Shown in pieces: positions 52,199 to 61,155 of a DNA stretch of 64,000 nucleotides (position 1 is the first letter of the stretch; every line of letters starts with the position of its first letter). The stretch is from Streptomyces sp. V3I7. GTDB taxonomy: Bacteria; Actinomycetota; Actinomycetes; Streptomycetales; Streptomycetaceae. A model generated the notes under the pieces. The model was not told the DNA's origin. It saw only the letters and a list, made by a program, of their open reading frames with translations, and searched no databases. The position numbers were made by a program, and so were the translations under genes. Where the stretch lies: positions 4,319,001-4,383,000 of the forward strand of contig NZ_JAUSZK010000001.1 of the NCBI RefSeq assembly GCF_030817495.1, read 5' to 3'.

Positions 52199-52657
52199 GT
52201 GCCCATTAACCCCACGAAACCGGACATGGGTGAGTTCGCTGCCTGGGAAGTGATCGGCGTGATCGACACCGAAGGCGACTGCGCCGAGTGGACCTTTCCC
52301 GCGGACCCGGGTGCCGTACGCACCGCCCGCGCGGCGGTCCGCACCCAGCTGCGCGGCTGGGAACTCGACAGTCTCGCCGACGTCACGGCGCTCCTGGTGA
52401 GCGAGCTGGTGACGAACGCTCTGCGGCATGCCACGGGACCCATCGGCGTACGTCTCGTCCGTCCCGCCGAGCTCGACGACGGGCTGCGGGTGGAGGTCTC
52501 CGACCCGCTGCCCGATCTGCCGCGCGAGCGCGCCCCCCGCCCCGACGACGAGAGCGGCCGCGGCCTCCAGCTCGTCGCCATCTCCTCGCGCAGCTGGGGC
52601 ACCCGGCCCGGGGACGCCGGCAAGACGGTCTGGTTCGAGCTCGCGGTCCCCGGATAG
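52199..52657 (+). CDS. Stand-alone ATP-binding protein, anti-sigma (RsbW-like) type
   Basis: About 152 aa with one GHKL ATPase domain. The N box is ALLVSELVTNALRHATGPIGVRLV, the G1-type box LRVEVSDPLPDLP and the G2-type box DESGRGLQLVAISSRSWG. Such single-domain kinases in Streptomyces act as anti-sigma factors or bind regulatory partners. It precedes a large SpoIIE-type phosphatase with a related ATPase domain, so the two may belong to one partner-switching network. The start is uncertain: GTG 52157, GTG 52199 and ATG 52226 are all in frame and none has a strong ribosome site. Confidence 0.82.
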   Translation: MPINPTKPDMGEFAAWEVIGVIDTEGDCAEWTFPADPGAVRTARAAVRTQLRGWELDSLADVTALLVSELVTNALRHATGPIGVRLVRPAELDDGLRVEVSDPLPDLPRERAPRPDDESGRGLQLVAISSRSWGTRPGDAGKTVWFELAVPG

Positions 52658-52915
52658 ACCCCTCGGAGGGTCCGCCGCCGCCCCGTGGCCGGTTCGCGGC
52701 GGTGGCGGTTGCCGTGGCGGGTGATTCGACGGCGTGTTCCCTGGTTAGAAGACGGGAAGTGTTGTGTGAGTCCGGTCGCAGGCAGGTCCAAAAGTCACCT
52801 GGTCCATGCTGTGATCGTGAACACCGTGTTGCGCGGCGTCGTAGTGCTGGATACTGCGGGCAGCCGCCTTTCGGTGACCGGTGCCGGACGCGGTGAGCTG
52901 GAGGGGACGGTTCGC

Positions 52916-55504
52916 GTGAGCGAGATACCAGCGAAGGCCACGGAGTCCGAGGACCCGTCGGACGGCGAGAGGAGGGAGCTCGCGGAGGGTGCCGCGGCAC
53001 CCGGCTACGCCCTGTGGCAGAGCAGCCCGCCCGGCTCCATCTACGACTACATCCGGGTCGCCTCCTTCTCCATCGGCCCCAGCGGTCTCGTCGATCAGTG
53101 GAGTCTGCGCGCCGAGCAGATCTTCGGCGTCCCCGCCGCGCGGGCCGTCGGCATGGATCCCATCGAGGCGTTCATCGACCCCGACCTGCGCGAACGCGGC
53201 CAGCGGAAGATGGCCGAGATCCTCGACGGGCGCGAGTGGACCGGCGTCGTCCCCTTCCGGATGCCGGACCCGCTGGACGGCGGGCGCGGTGAGGACGGGA
53301 TCGCCGAGGTCTACGTCATGCCGACCCGGACCGTGGAGGGCGAGCGCGCCGCCGTCTGCATCGTGGTCGACTTCCGCACCCTGCGCGGCATGGAGACCGA
53401 CCTCGCCGCCTCGCAGTCGATTTTCGGCCAATCTCCCTTCGGTTTCCTGCTGATCGACCCCGACCTGCGGATCCGCCGTGCCAACGAGCGGTTCGCCTCC
53501 ACCTTCGGCGGCAGTCCCGACGACCACCGCGGCCGCGGCGTCAACGACTATCTGCCGCGCGGCGAGGCCGAGCGGCTCGACGCCACCATGCGCCGTGTCC
53601 TGGAGACCGGCGAGTCGGTGACGGACATGCACGTCACCGGCTTCGTGCCCGGTCAGGACGAGCGCAGGCACTGGTCCATCAACCTCTACCGCGTGCACAG
53701 CGGCAGCGGCCGCCCCATCGGCATCGCCTGGCTCGGCACCGACGTCACGGCCCGCCGCGCCGCCGCCCGCGAGGCCGCCGCCGCCCGGCGGAATCTCGCC
53801 CTCCTCAACGACGCCGGCGCCCGCATCGGCAACTCCCTCGACCTGGAGACCACGGCCCGCGAACTCCTCGACGTCGTCGTCCCCGGCTTCTGCGACCTGG
53901 CGACCGTCGACCTCTACCAGGGTCTGCTGGCCGGCGACGAGGCCCCGCCCGGGCTCGCCGACGGCAGCGCCGAACTGAGGCGCGTCGCCTTCGCCAGCGC
54001 GGTCTCCGACACCCCGCTCGTCGGCGGCGGCCCGCCGGTCCCGGTGGGCGCGGTCCACCACTACGCCTTCAACTCGCCCTGCGCGGACGCCCTGCGCACC
54101 GCGCGCCCCAAGAGCGTCCCCGCCGCGGACGGCGGCCTCGTCCAGTGGACGCTGGCCGTGCCGATGGTCGCCCACGACACGGTTGTCGGACTCGCGCAGT
54201 TCTCCCGGACCAAGGGCAGCGAGCCCTTCGGCGACCGCGACCGGGACCTCGCGGTGGAGCTGGCGGCCCGCGCGGCCGTCTGCATCGACAACGCCCGCCT
54301 GTACCGCCGCGAGCACGAGCGCGCGCTGATACTGCAGCGGTCCCTCCTCCCGCCCGGCGACCCCGAGGCCTCCGGCCTGGACATCGCCTGCCGCTATCTG
54401 CCGGGCAACGCGGCGACGGAGGTCGGCGGCGACTGGTTCGACGTCATCGAACTCCCCGGTCACCGCACTGCGTTGGTGGTCGGCGACGTCATGGGTCGCG
54501 GGCTGCGCGCCGCCGTCGCCATGGGTGAACTCCGTACGGCCGTACGCACCCTGGCCCTGCTGGACCTCGAACCGGCGGAAGTCCTCTCGGCGCTGGACGA
54601 GATCGCCCGCGGCCTCGGCACCCCCGGCGGCATCCAGCAGGCGACCCGCACCGCCCGCCAGCCCCGCGCCGCGGACCTGTCCGAGGTCTACCTCGCCACC
54701 TGCGTGTACGCCGTGTACGACTCCGTGACCCGGCGGTGCACCTTCGCCAACGCCGGCCATCTGCCGCCGGTGCTGATGGAACCGGGCGAGGCGGCGCTGA
54801 TGCTCGACGTGCCGCCCGGGATGCCGCTCGGCGTGGGCGGCGAGCCCTTCGAGGAGGTCGAGGTGGAGCTCCCCGAGGGCGCCCTCCTCGCCCTCTACAC
54901 GGACGGCCTGGTCGAGTCACGGGACCACCCGCTGGACGAGGGCCTCCAGGCCTTCGTCGGCGCGCTCACCGACCCGACCCGGCCGCTGGAGGACGTCTGC
55001 GACCACGTCCTCAACACCCTCGACACCCATCACGGCGAGGACGACATCGCCCTGCTCATGGCCCGCGTCCAGGGCCTGCCCGCCGAGTCCGTCGGCGACT
55101 GGACCCTGCCGCGTGAGCCGCGCAGCGTGGGCCGCGCCCGCGAGTACGCCCGCGCCCAGCTGCTGAGCTGGGACCTGGAGCCGCTGGTCGACACCGCGGA
55201 GCTCCTGGTCAGCGAGCTGGTCACCAACGCCCTGCGCTACGGCGAGGGCGAGATCCGGCTCCGCCTGCTCCTGGACCGTACCCTGGTCTGCGAGGTCTGG
55301 GACTCCGGCCTGGTCCAGCCCCGCCGCCGCCGGGCCCGCGACACCGACGAGGGCGGCCGCGGCCTGCAACTCGTCGGCCTCCTCAGCGCGGCCTGGGGCT
55401 CCCGCCGCACCCCCCAGGGCAAGACCGTCTGGTTCGAACTCCCCCTCCCCGACGGCGAGAACGGCCTGACGGACCCGGCGGAGGCGTTGCTGAGCCTGTT
55501 CTGA
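52916..55504 (+). CDS. PAS-PAS-GAF-SpoIIE phosphatase-HATPase sensor protein
   Basis: An 862-aa multidomain protein. A first PAS (about 30-150) has FSIGPSGLVDQWSLRAEQIFGV, a second PAS (about 160-280) has GQSPFGFLLIDPDLRIRRANERF, and a GAF domain spans about 290-460. The PP2C/SpoIIE domain (about 475-700) has EVGGDWFDVIELPGHRTALVVGDVMGRG (two pieces), NAGHLPPVLM, LYTDGLVESRD and GEDDIALLMARV. The C-terminal HATPase (about 730-850) has ELLVSELVTNALRYG and DEGGRGLQLVGLLSAAWG. It probably controls a sigma factor by dephosphorylating anti-anti-sigma partners. GTG 52916 has GGAGGGG upstream. The region 52658-52915 holds its promoter and no gene. Confidence 0.9.
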   Translation: MSEIPAKATESEDPSDGERRELAEGAAAPGYALWQSSPPGSIYDYIRVASFSIGPSGLVDQWSLRAEQIFGVPAARAVGMDPIEAFIDPDLRERGQRKMAEILDGREWTGVVPFRMPDPLDGGRGEDGIAEVYVMPTRTVEGERAAVCIVVDFRTLRGMETDLAASQSIFGQSPFGFLLIDPDLRIRRANERFASTFGGSPDDHRGRGVNDYLPRGEAERLDATMRRVLETGESVTDMHVTGFVPGQDERRHWSINLYRVHSGSGRPIGIAWLGTDVTARRAAAREAAAARRNLALLNDAGARIGNSLDLETTARELLDVVVPGFCDLATVDLYQGLLAGDEAPPGLADGSAELRRVAFASAVSDTPLVGGGPPVPVGAVHHYAFNSPCADALRTARPKSVPAADGGLVQWTLAVPMVAHDTVVGLAQFSRTKGSEPFGDRDRDLAVELAARAAVCIDNARLYRREHERALILQRSLLPPGDPEASGLDIACRYLPGNAATEVGGDWFDVIELPGHRTALVVGDVMGRGLRAAVAMGELRTAVRTLALLDLEPAEVLSALDEIARGLGTPGGIQQATRTARQPRAADLSEVYLATCVYAVYDSVTRRCTFANAGHLPPVLMEPGEAALMLDVPPGMPLGVGGEPFEEVEVELPEGALLALYTDGLVESRDHPLDEGLQAFVGALTDPTRPLEDVCDHVLNTLDTHHGEDDIALLMARVQGLPAESVGDWTLPREPRSVGRAREYARAQLLSWDLEPLVDTAELLVSELVTNALRYGEGEIRLRLLLDRTLVCEVWDSGLVQPRRRRARDTDEGGRGLQLVGLLSAAWGSRRTPQGKTVWFELPLPDGENGLTDPAEALLSLF

Positions 55505-55674
55505 CGGGGTGGGGTCGGCGAGGGCGTCGTCGCTCGAGGTCGCGCTGCTTCTGGTTCGTTGAGTCGGTGGCCGGGGCGCGCGTTCCGTCGGCTCGGGCTT
55601 TGCCGACGACGTGCCCATCCGCGTCGGTCGTCGCCGGGACGGCGCGTCCGCGTCGCCCCACCCCGTACGTAGGG

Positions 55675-57267
55675 CTACCCCTGCGGCATCCGCAGGCGCG
55701 CCCGCGTCGTGGGGCCGCCGAAGGAGGCCGGGGGGCCTCCGTCGGGTTCGTCGGCGAGGAGGACGCCGCCGAGGACCGCGCCGGCCAGACCGCTCGCGTG
55801 CTCGGCCGTGCCGGCGTACGGGTTGCCGTGCGTCCGTACGTCCCGTTCCGCCAGCTCACGGGCCTCGCGCGCCAGGTCGTCGGCGGTCGCGGCGTCGCCC
55901 TCGGCGAGCAGTCGCACCGCTTCGGCGAGCCGGGTGCGGGCCTGAGCGCCCACCGCTCCCCGGTGCGTGGCGACGAAGTCCTCCGCGGCGCCCGTGGCAC
56001 TGCGCGCGGCGAGCCGGGCGCCGGCCGGCACCTCACCGACGGCCGCCACCCCCAGCGGCTCCACCGCCCGGGCGACGCGCCGCAGCGCCTCCACCGGGTT
56101 GTACGACCCCCGCGCCGACTCCTCCCGTACGGCGGCCAGGACGGCGTCCGCGTGCGCGAGGCGGGCGTGCAGCTCACCGGCCGGCATCCGCGCGGGCGGC
56201 ACCGCCGTGGTACCGCCGGTCAACCATGCCCGCGGCACGGCCACTTGAGCCTCCGCGTCGGTGAGCACGGCCGGGATGCGCTCGGCCGCCGCCCTCAACT
56301 CCGTCCCCAGTCGTTCCACTCCGCTCACGAAGACGTCAGCCTGGGCGAGGGCCCCCTCGGCGGCCCGCAGGTGCCGTACCGCCCGGCGCTCGTCGCCCGA
56401 ACCGGCCCGCTGCCGGGCCGCGTTGAGCTGCGTCGTCGCGAACACCAGCCGGTTCTTGGCCTGTTCGACGAAACCCAGCACCGGCGCCACCGCCGAGGAG
56501 GCGAACCGCTCCCTCAGCGCGCCCAGTGACTCCTCCGCCCACCCCGTCCGCCCCGCAAGCTCCTGGAACCGCGCCTCCGCGGTCTCCAGCGCCCCGCCCG
56601 TTCCCCGCTCCAGCCCCCGCATCCGGTCGAAGGCGTCCGCCTCCGCGTCCAGCCGCCGCCCCGCCTCCGCGCACCGCCCGACGACCCCCACGAGCGCCTG
56701 CCGTCGCGCCGCCTCGTCCTCCGGCACCCCCTGTTCGTACCGCAGCCGTATCGCGAACGCCGCCGACAGTTCGGCCTGAGCCGCCCGCAGGGCCCGCGCG
56801 AACGGCTCGACGGCCTCCGCTCCCAACTGGGCCTCGGCTGCGGCGATTTCCTCGCCGCTCGTCCGCACGCAGTCGTCCGCCGCGACCAGCGCGGCCCGCG
56901 CCTGCCGCTCCGACTCCGCCGGTGACGCCACCGGCGGACGGGCGGACACCTCACCGCCGGGCGTCGTACGGGTCCGGGCCCGCCGGGTGCGGCGCAGATA
57001 CGCGTAGCCCGCCAGCGCCGCCGTCGCGCCCGCGACGGCGATGGGCAGGATCAGATCGACGGGGGAGGGCTCCTGCCGCTCCTGCGCGGTGGGCGCGACG
57101 GCCGCCGGACCCGGGGGCACGGGAACCGGATCCACGTCGCTGATCGTCCCCCCTGGCAACACCAGCCACGCCAGCCCGACCGCACCGCCCAGCAGGGCGT
57201 GAACCACCCGCACGGATATGTGCGACCTGGCACGCCTCGGCCGGCCCCGGATCAAGGATGACGTCAC
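55675..57267 (-). CDS. Coiled-coil membrane protein, TPM-family relative lacking the TPM domain
   Basis: A 530-aa protein. A signal-like hydrophobic region (about 21-37) and a 40-residue Pro-rich linker lead to a membrane segment (about 73-93) with RRTRRARTRTTPGGE after it. The rest is a long helical region: AESERQARAALVAADDCVRTSGEEIA, VEQAKNRLVFATTQLNAARQRAGSG and THRGAVGAQARTRLAEAVRLLAEGDA. This matches the C-terminal part of Streptomyces TPM-domain proteins, which normally carry a TPM domain between signal and membrane segment. That domain is absent here. GTG 57267 follows a -10 candidate (TACGCT) by seven bases. Confidence 0.72.
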   Translation of the reverse strand: MTSSLIRGRPRRARSHISVRVVHALLGGAVGLAWLVLPGGTISDVDPVPVPPGPAAVAPTAQERQEPSPVDLILPIAVAGATAALAGYAYLRRTRRARTRTTPGGEVSARPPVASPAESERQARAALVAADDCVRTSGEEIAAAEAQLGAEAVEPFARALRAAQAELSAAFAIRLRYEQGVPEDEAARRQALVGVVGRCAEAGRRLDAEADAFDRMRGLERGTGGALETAEARFQELAGRTGWAEESLGALRERFASSAVAPVLGFVEQAKNRLVFATTQLNAARQRAGSGDERRAVRHLRAAEGALAQADVFVSGVERLGTELRAAAERIPAVLTDAEAQVAVPRAWLTGGTTAVPPARMPAGELHARLAHADAVLAAVREESARGSYNPVEALRRVARAVEPLGVAAVGEVPAGARLAARSATGAAEDFVATHRGAVGAQARTRLAEAVRLLAEGDAATADDLAREARELAERDVRTHGNPYAGTAEHASGLAGAVLGGVLLADEPDGGPPASFGGPTTRARLRMPQG

Positions 57268-57294
57268 ATTTCGGAGCGTATGGGCGGGTGAGCG

Positions 57295-57729
57295 GCCGCG
57301 CGAGCGGGGTGAATGCGCGCGGGGGACGGCTTCGACCTGGGCCGCGACCACCAACCACCCCAAGTGGTGGTCGCAGAAGTTCTTCGGGCAGGTGGCCCGC
57401 CGTGTCGACCAGATCGCCGTGATGTCGTACGACACCATGCAGCCGCTGGAGAGCCTGTACGGCGGCTACGTCGCCCAGCAGACGGCACTCGCCCTGGAGG
57501 TCACCCCGCCTCCACCGACCTCCTCATGGGCCTGCCCTTCTATCACGAGAACCGCTTCGGACACTGGGCGCACGCCGAGACCGTCCCGGCCGCTGTCCGG
57601 GGCGTCCGCCTCGGCCTGTCCCGCACGAACGCGGACCGCGCCCGCTTCGGCGTGGCCCTGTACGTGGACTTCGCGGCCACGGAGGCCGACTGGTCGGCCT
57701 ACCGGAAGGGCTGGGTGCAAGCGCGCTGA
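57295..57729 (+). pseudogene. Frameshifted fragment resembling the C-terminus of a GH18-like protein
   Basis: Two frames together read like one protein. The first gives HPKWWSQKFFGQVARRVDQ, IAVMSYDTMQPLESLYGG and YVAQQTALALEVTP up to about 57508. The second continues STDLLMGLPFYHENRFGHW, AHAETVPAAVRGV and FGVALYVDFAATEADWSAYRKGW to the stop at 57729. The D-x-x-x-x-M-x-Y-D-like and LMGLPFY pieces suggest a chitinase-like (GH18) barrel end. The 5' part is missing and one frameshift separates the halves, so it is not functional. The family is a tentative reading. Confidence 0.5.
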
Positions 57730-58096
57730 CGCGGTGCGCCGGACCCTTGTGCCCGACGCGGAAGCGCTGTCGATGGCGGTACGCGGCGACGGGGGGATGA
57801 TGGCGCTGATCAAAGCCGCGCCGGACCGTGATGTCGAGATCGTCACGTCGGCACTCACCACGATCCAGGCCTGGGACCCGCAAGTGGGAAGGGCGGCATG
57901 AGCCTGTGGGACTGGGCGCTCTCCCGGATTCGGGTGGTCCACACGGGTCGAAGAGGCGGAGCGTCGAAGAGGACTGGGGCTCAACCTCGTCGCGGGCCCG
58001 CTCCGGCTGCTCGACGGGGACTTTCCCTTTACGGAAACCATGCGAGGTATTGCGGAACACAACATGGTCCAGGCGCTGGATCTGGTGGCACGCTGA
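57728..58096 (+). pseudogene. Degenerate remnants, including a PIN-domain-like fragment
   Basis: The stretch RTLVPDAEALSMAVRGDGGM and DVEIVTSALTTIQAWDPQVGRAA stops at about 57901. It then continues in another frame as WDWALSRIRVVHT, much like actinobacterial PIN-type toxin proteins broken by a frameshift. A third open piece follows in another frame (GLGLNLVAGPLRLLDGDFP, TETMRGIAEHNMVQALDLVAR) to a stop at 58096, which I cannot assign. None has a proper start or full domain. Confidence 0.45.
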
Positions 58097-58127
58097 TCAT
58101 CATGCACATGATCTTGGTGGGGGGCGC

Positions 58128-58424
58128 ATGAATACCGTGGATATGGTCGTGGACGTGCTGGGGGCGGTGCTCGTGGCGCTGCTCGTGGTGAGCGGTGTCG
58201 CGGCCATCGCGTCCGGATGGATCCTGCCGATCGGCCGGCAGCGGTACCGGGTCCGGATTCTCAGGCCGAGGCTGTGGGGGTGCGCCACGCTGGTGTTCGG
58301 GATCGGGGCGGCCGTGATGATCTTCAGGCCCTTCGGCTTCCCTTATGACCTCGTCGGGTTGGCCATGTTCCTGTCGGGCCTGGCGCTGCGGACGAGGAGT
58401 GAGCGCCCCGGCCCCACCGCCTGA
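58128..58424 (+). CDS. Small membrane protein, 98 aa, unknown
   Basis: A 98-aa protein with three hydrophobic segments (about 5-30, 48-65 and 70-86). The motif GWILPIGRQRYRVRILRPRLWG sits between the first two. ATG 58128 follows GGTGGGGGG. No family recognised. It lies between the gene remnants and the convergent sdhB gene, 5 bp from its stop. It may itself be a survivor of the decayed region. Confidence 0.6.
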   Translation: MNTVDMVVDVLGAVLVALLVVSGVAAIASGWILPIGRQRYRVRILRPRLWGCATLVFGIGAAVMIFRPFGFPYDLVGLAMFLSGLALRTRSERPGPTA

Positions 58425-58429
58425 CCCTG

Positions 58430-59200
58430 TCAGGAAGACCGCCTCCGGATCTTCGAACCGAGCCACACCAACGGGTCGTACTTCCGGTCCACGGCCCGTT
58501 CCTTCAAGGGGATCAAGGCATTGTCCGTGATCTTGATGCCCTCCGGGCAGACCTCCGTGCAGCACTTGGTGATGTTGCAGTAGCCGAGGCCGTGTTCCTC
58601 CTGGGCCGCGGTCTTGCGGTCCAGGCCGGTCTCGGCGGCCGCGTCCAGGGGGTGCATGTCCAGCTCGGCCACGCGCATCAGGAAGCGCGGTCCGGCGAAC
58701 GCCTTCTTGTTCTCCTCGTGGTCGCGGACCACATGGCACGTGTCCTGGCACAGGAAGCACTCGATGCACTTGCGGAACTCCTGCGAGCGCTCGACGTCCT
58801 CCTGCATCATCCGGTACTCGCCCGGACCGAGTCCGGCAGGCGGCACGAAGGACGGAACCTCCCTGGCCTTCTGGTAGTTGAAGCCGACGTCGGTCACCAG
58901 GTCACGGATCACCGGGAACGCGCGCAGCGGCGTGACCGTGATCGTCTCGTCCTGGGTGAACACCGACATCCGCGTCATGCACATCAGCCGGGGCCGCCCG
59001 TTGATCTCGGCGGAGCACGAACCGCACTTGCCCGCCTTGCAGTTCCAGCGCACGGCGAGGTCGGGCGCCTGGGTGGCCTGGATGCGGTGGATGATGTCGA
59101 GGACGACCTCGCCCTCGTTCACCTCGACCTTGAAGTCCTCCAGGCCGCCGCCCTCGTCGTCGCCGCGCCACACCTTGAAGCGGGCCTCGTAGCTACTCAA
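58430..59200 (-). CDS. sdhB: Succinate dehydrogenase/fumarate reductase iron-sulphur subunit
   Basis: A 256-aa iron-sulphur subunit. The [2Fe-2S] site is NCKAGKCGSCSAEINGRPRLMC near residue 57-78 (three early Cys plus the later one). The [4Fe-4S] and [3Fe-4S] ligands are in CIECFLCQDTCHVV and GYCNITKCCTEVCPEGI. It passes electrons from SdhA to quinone in the TCA cycle and respiratory chain. The start is TTG 59200, which overlaps the sdhA stop (TTGA). I recall S. coelicolor SdhB with the same N-terminus (SSYEARFKVW). Confidence 0.93.
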   Translation of the reverse strand: MSSYEARFKVWRGDDEGGGLEDFKVEVNEGEVVLDIIHRIQATQAPDLAVRWNCKAGKCGSCSAEINGRPRLMCMTRMSVFTQDETITVTPLRAFPVIRDLVTDVGFNYQKAREVPSFVPPAGLGPGEYRMMQEDVERSQEFRKCIECFLCQDTCHVVRDHEENKKAFAGPRFLMRVAELDMHPLDAAAETGLDRKTAAQEEHGLGYCNITKCCTEVCPEGIKITDNALIPLKERAVDRKYDPLVWLGSKIRRRSS

Positions 59201-61155
59201 TCGTAGAGCTCCTCTTCGGCCAGGTACTTGACCAGCTCCTCCTTCTCGAAGAGGGCGAGCAGGTCGGGGCGGACGGGTTCGGTGGTCTCGCGGCTGAGCC
59301 GGATCTGGCCGCGGACCGGGTCGGTGGCCGCCAGGCCGCCCGTGGGGTCGGCGAGCGCGCACAGCAGGTTCACGTTGCGCCAGCGCCGGTCCATCGTCGG
59401 ATGGTCCTCGCGGGTGTGGCCGCCGCGCGACTCGGTGCGCTCCAGCGCCGCCCGGGCCACGCACTCGCTGACCAGCAGCATGTTCCTGAGGTCCAGGGCG
59501 AGATGCCAGCCCGGGTTGAACTGGCGGTGCCCCTCGACCCCGGCCCGCCGCGCCCGCACACGCAGCTCGGCCAGCTTCTGCAGGGCCTGCTCCATCTCCC
59601 CCTCGCGGCGGATGATGCCGACCAGGTCGTTCATGGTCTGCTGGAGTTCCTGGTGGAGGGTGTACGGGTTCTCCGGCGGCCGCCCCTCCTCCTCGCCCTC
59701 GACCGGGCCCTCCGCCGAGAACGGCCGCAGCGCCTCCGCCGCCGCCGTGTCGACCTGGACCTCATCCACGGCAGGGCGTCCCGTGAGCCCCGTCGCGTAC
59801 TCCGCCGCGTGCCAGCCCGCCCGGCGTCCGAACACCAGCAGGTCGGAGAGCGAGTTGCCGCCGAGCCGGTTGGAGCCGTGCATGCCGCCCGCGACCTCCC
59901 CGGCCGCGTACAGCCCGGGCACCCCGCGGGCCGCCGCCGTGTCGGAGTCGACCGCGATGCCGCCCATCACGTAGTGGCAGGTCGGCCCGACCTCCATCGC
60001 CTCCGCCGTGATGTCGACGTCCGCCAGCTCCTTGAACTGGTGGTACATCGACGGCAGCCGGCGCCGGATCACCTCGGCGGGCATGCGCGTGGAGACGTCG
60101 AGGAAGACACCGCCGTGCGGGGAGCCGCGGCCCGCCTTCACCTCGGCGTTGATGGCGCGGGCCACCTCGTCACGGGGGAGCAGCTCCGGGGGACGCCGGT
60201 TGTTGTCCGGGTCGTCGTACCAGCGGTCGCCCTCCTCCTCGGACTCGGCGTACTTCTCCTTGAAGACGTCCGGGATGTAGTCGAACATGAACCGCTTGCC
60301 CTCGGAGTTCCGCAGGACACCGCCGTCGCCGCGGACGGACTCGGTGACCAGGATGCCCTTCACCGACGGCGGCCAGACCATGCCCGTCGGGTGGAACTGC
60401 ACGAACTCCATGTTCAGCAGCGGCGCCCCGGCGAGGAGCGCCAGCGCGTGGCCGTCGCCCGTGTACTCCCACGAGTTCGACGTGACCTTGAAGGACTTGC
60501 CGATCCCGCCCGTCGCGACCACGACGGCGGGTGCTTCGAGCACGAGGAAACGGCCCGACTCGCGCTCGTACGCGAAGACGCCGCTCACCCGCGAGCCGTC
60601 CTTCAGGATCCGGGTGACCGTGCACTCCTGGAAGACCTTCAGCCGGGACTCGTAGTCCCCGGTCTCCGAGAAGTCCTCCTGCTGGAGCGCCACGATCCTC
60701 TGCTGGAGCGTGCGGATCAGCTCAAGGCCCGTGCGGTCGCCGACGTGGGCGAGGCGCGGGTACTCGTGGCCGCCGAAGTTGCGCTGGGAGATCTTCCCGT
60801 CCTTGGTGCGGTCGAACAGCGCGCCCCAGGTCTCCAGCTCCCACACCCGGTCCGGGGCCTCGCGCGCGTGCAGCTCGGCCATCCGCCACTGGTTGAGGAA
60901 CTTGCCGCCGCGCATGGTGTCGCGGAAGTGGACCTGCCAGTCGTCGTGCTCGTTGACGTTGGCCATCGCCGCCGCGATACCGCCCTCGGCCATCACGGTG
61001 TGCGCCTTGCCGAACAGCGACTTGCAGATCACGGCCGTACGGGCGCCGCGCTCGCGTGCCTCGATGGCGGCACGCAGCCCGGCGCCACCGGCGCCGACCA
61101 CGACGACGTCCCATTCCTGCCGGTCGACCACGGACATCAGAAGGTCCCACCCCAT
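59197..61155 (-). CDS. sdhA: Succinate dehydrogenase/fumarate reductase flavoprotein subunit
   Basis: A 652-aa flavoprotein that oxidises succinate to fumarate. FAD binding is VVVVGAGGAGLRAAIEARERG near residue 17 and the flavin attachment region is LFGKAHTVMAEGGIAAAMANV with the His. The active-site blocks FVQFHPTGMVWPPS, TESVRGDGGVLRNSEGKRFM and GLYAAGEVAGGMHGSNRLGGNSLSDLLVFGRRAG (two pieces) are standard. ATG 61155 abuts the stop of the cytochrome subunit gene. MSVV at 61137 is an alternative. It is the middle gene of a three-gene operon. Confidence 0.94.
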   Translation of the reverse strand: MGWDLLMSVVDRQEWDVVVVGAGGAGLRAAIEARERGARTAVICKSLFGKAHTVMAEGGIAAAMANVNEHDDWQVHFRDTMRGGKFLNQWRMAELHAREAPDRVWELETWGALFDRTKDGKISQRNFGGHEYPRLAHVGDRTGLELIRTLQQRIVALQQEDFSETGDYESRLKVFQECTVTRILKDGSRVSGVFAYERESGRFLVLEAPAVVVATGGIGKSFKVTSNSWEYTGDGHALALLAGAPLLNMEFVQFHPTGMVWPPSVKGILVTESVRGDGGVLRNSEGKRFMFDYIPDVFKEKYAESEEEGDRWYDDPDNNRRPPELLPRDEVARAINAEVKAGRGSPHGGVFLDVSTRMPAEVIRRRLPSMYHQFKELADVDITAEAMEVGPTCHYVMGGIAVDSDTAAARGVPGLYAAGEVAGGMHGSNRLGGNSLSDLLVFGRRAGWHAAEYATGLTGRPAVDEVQVDTAAAEALRPFSAEGPVEGEEEGRPPENPYTLHQELQQTMNDLVGIIRREGEMEQALQKLAELRVRARRAGVEGHRQFNPGWHLALDLRNMLLVSECVARAALERTESRGGHTREDHPTMDRRWRNVNLLCALADPTGGLAATDPVRGQIRLSRETTEPVRPDLLALFEKEELVKYLAEEELYD

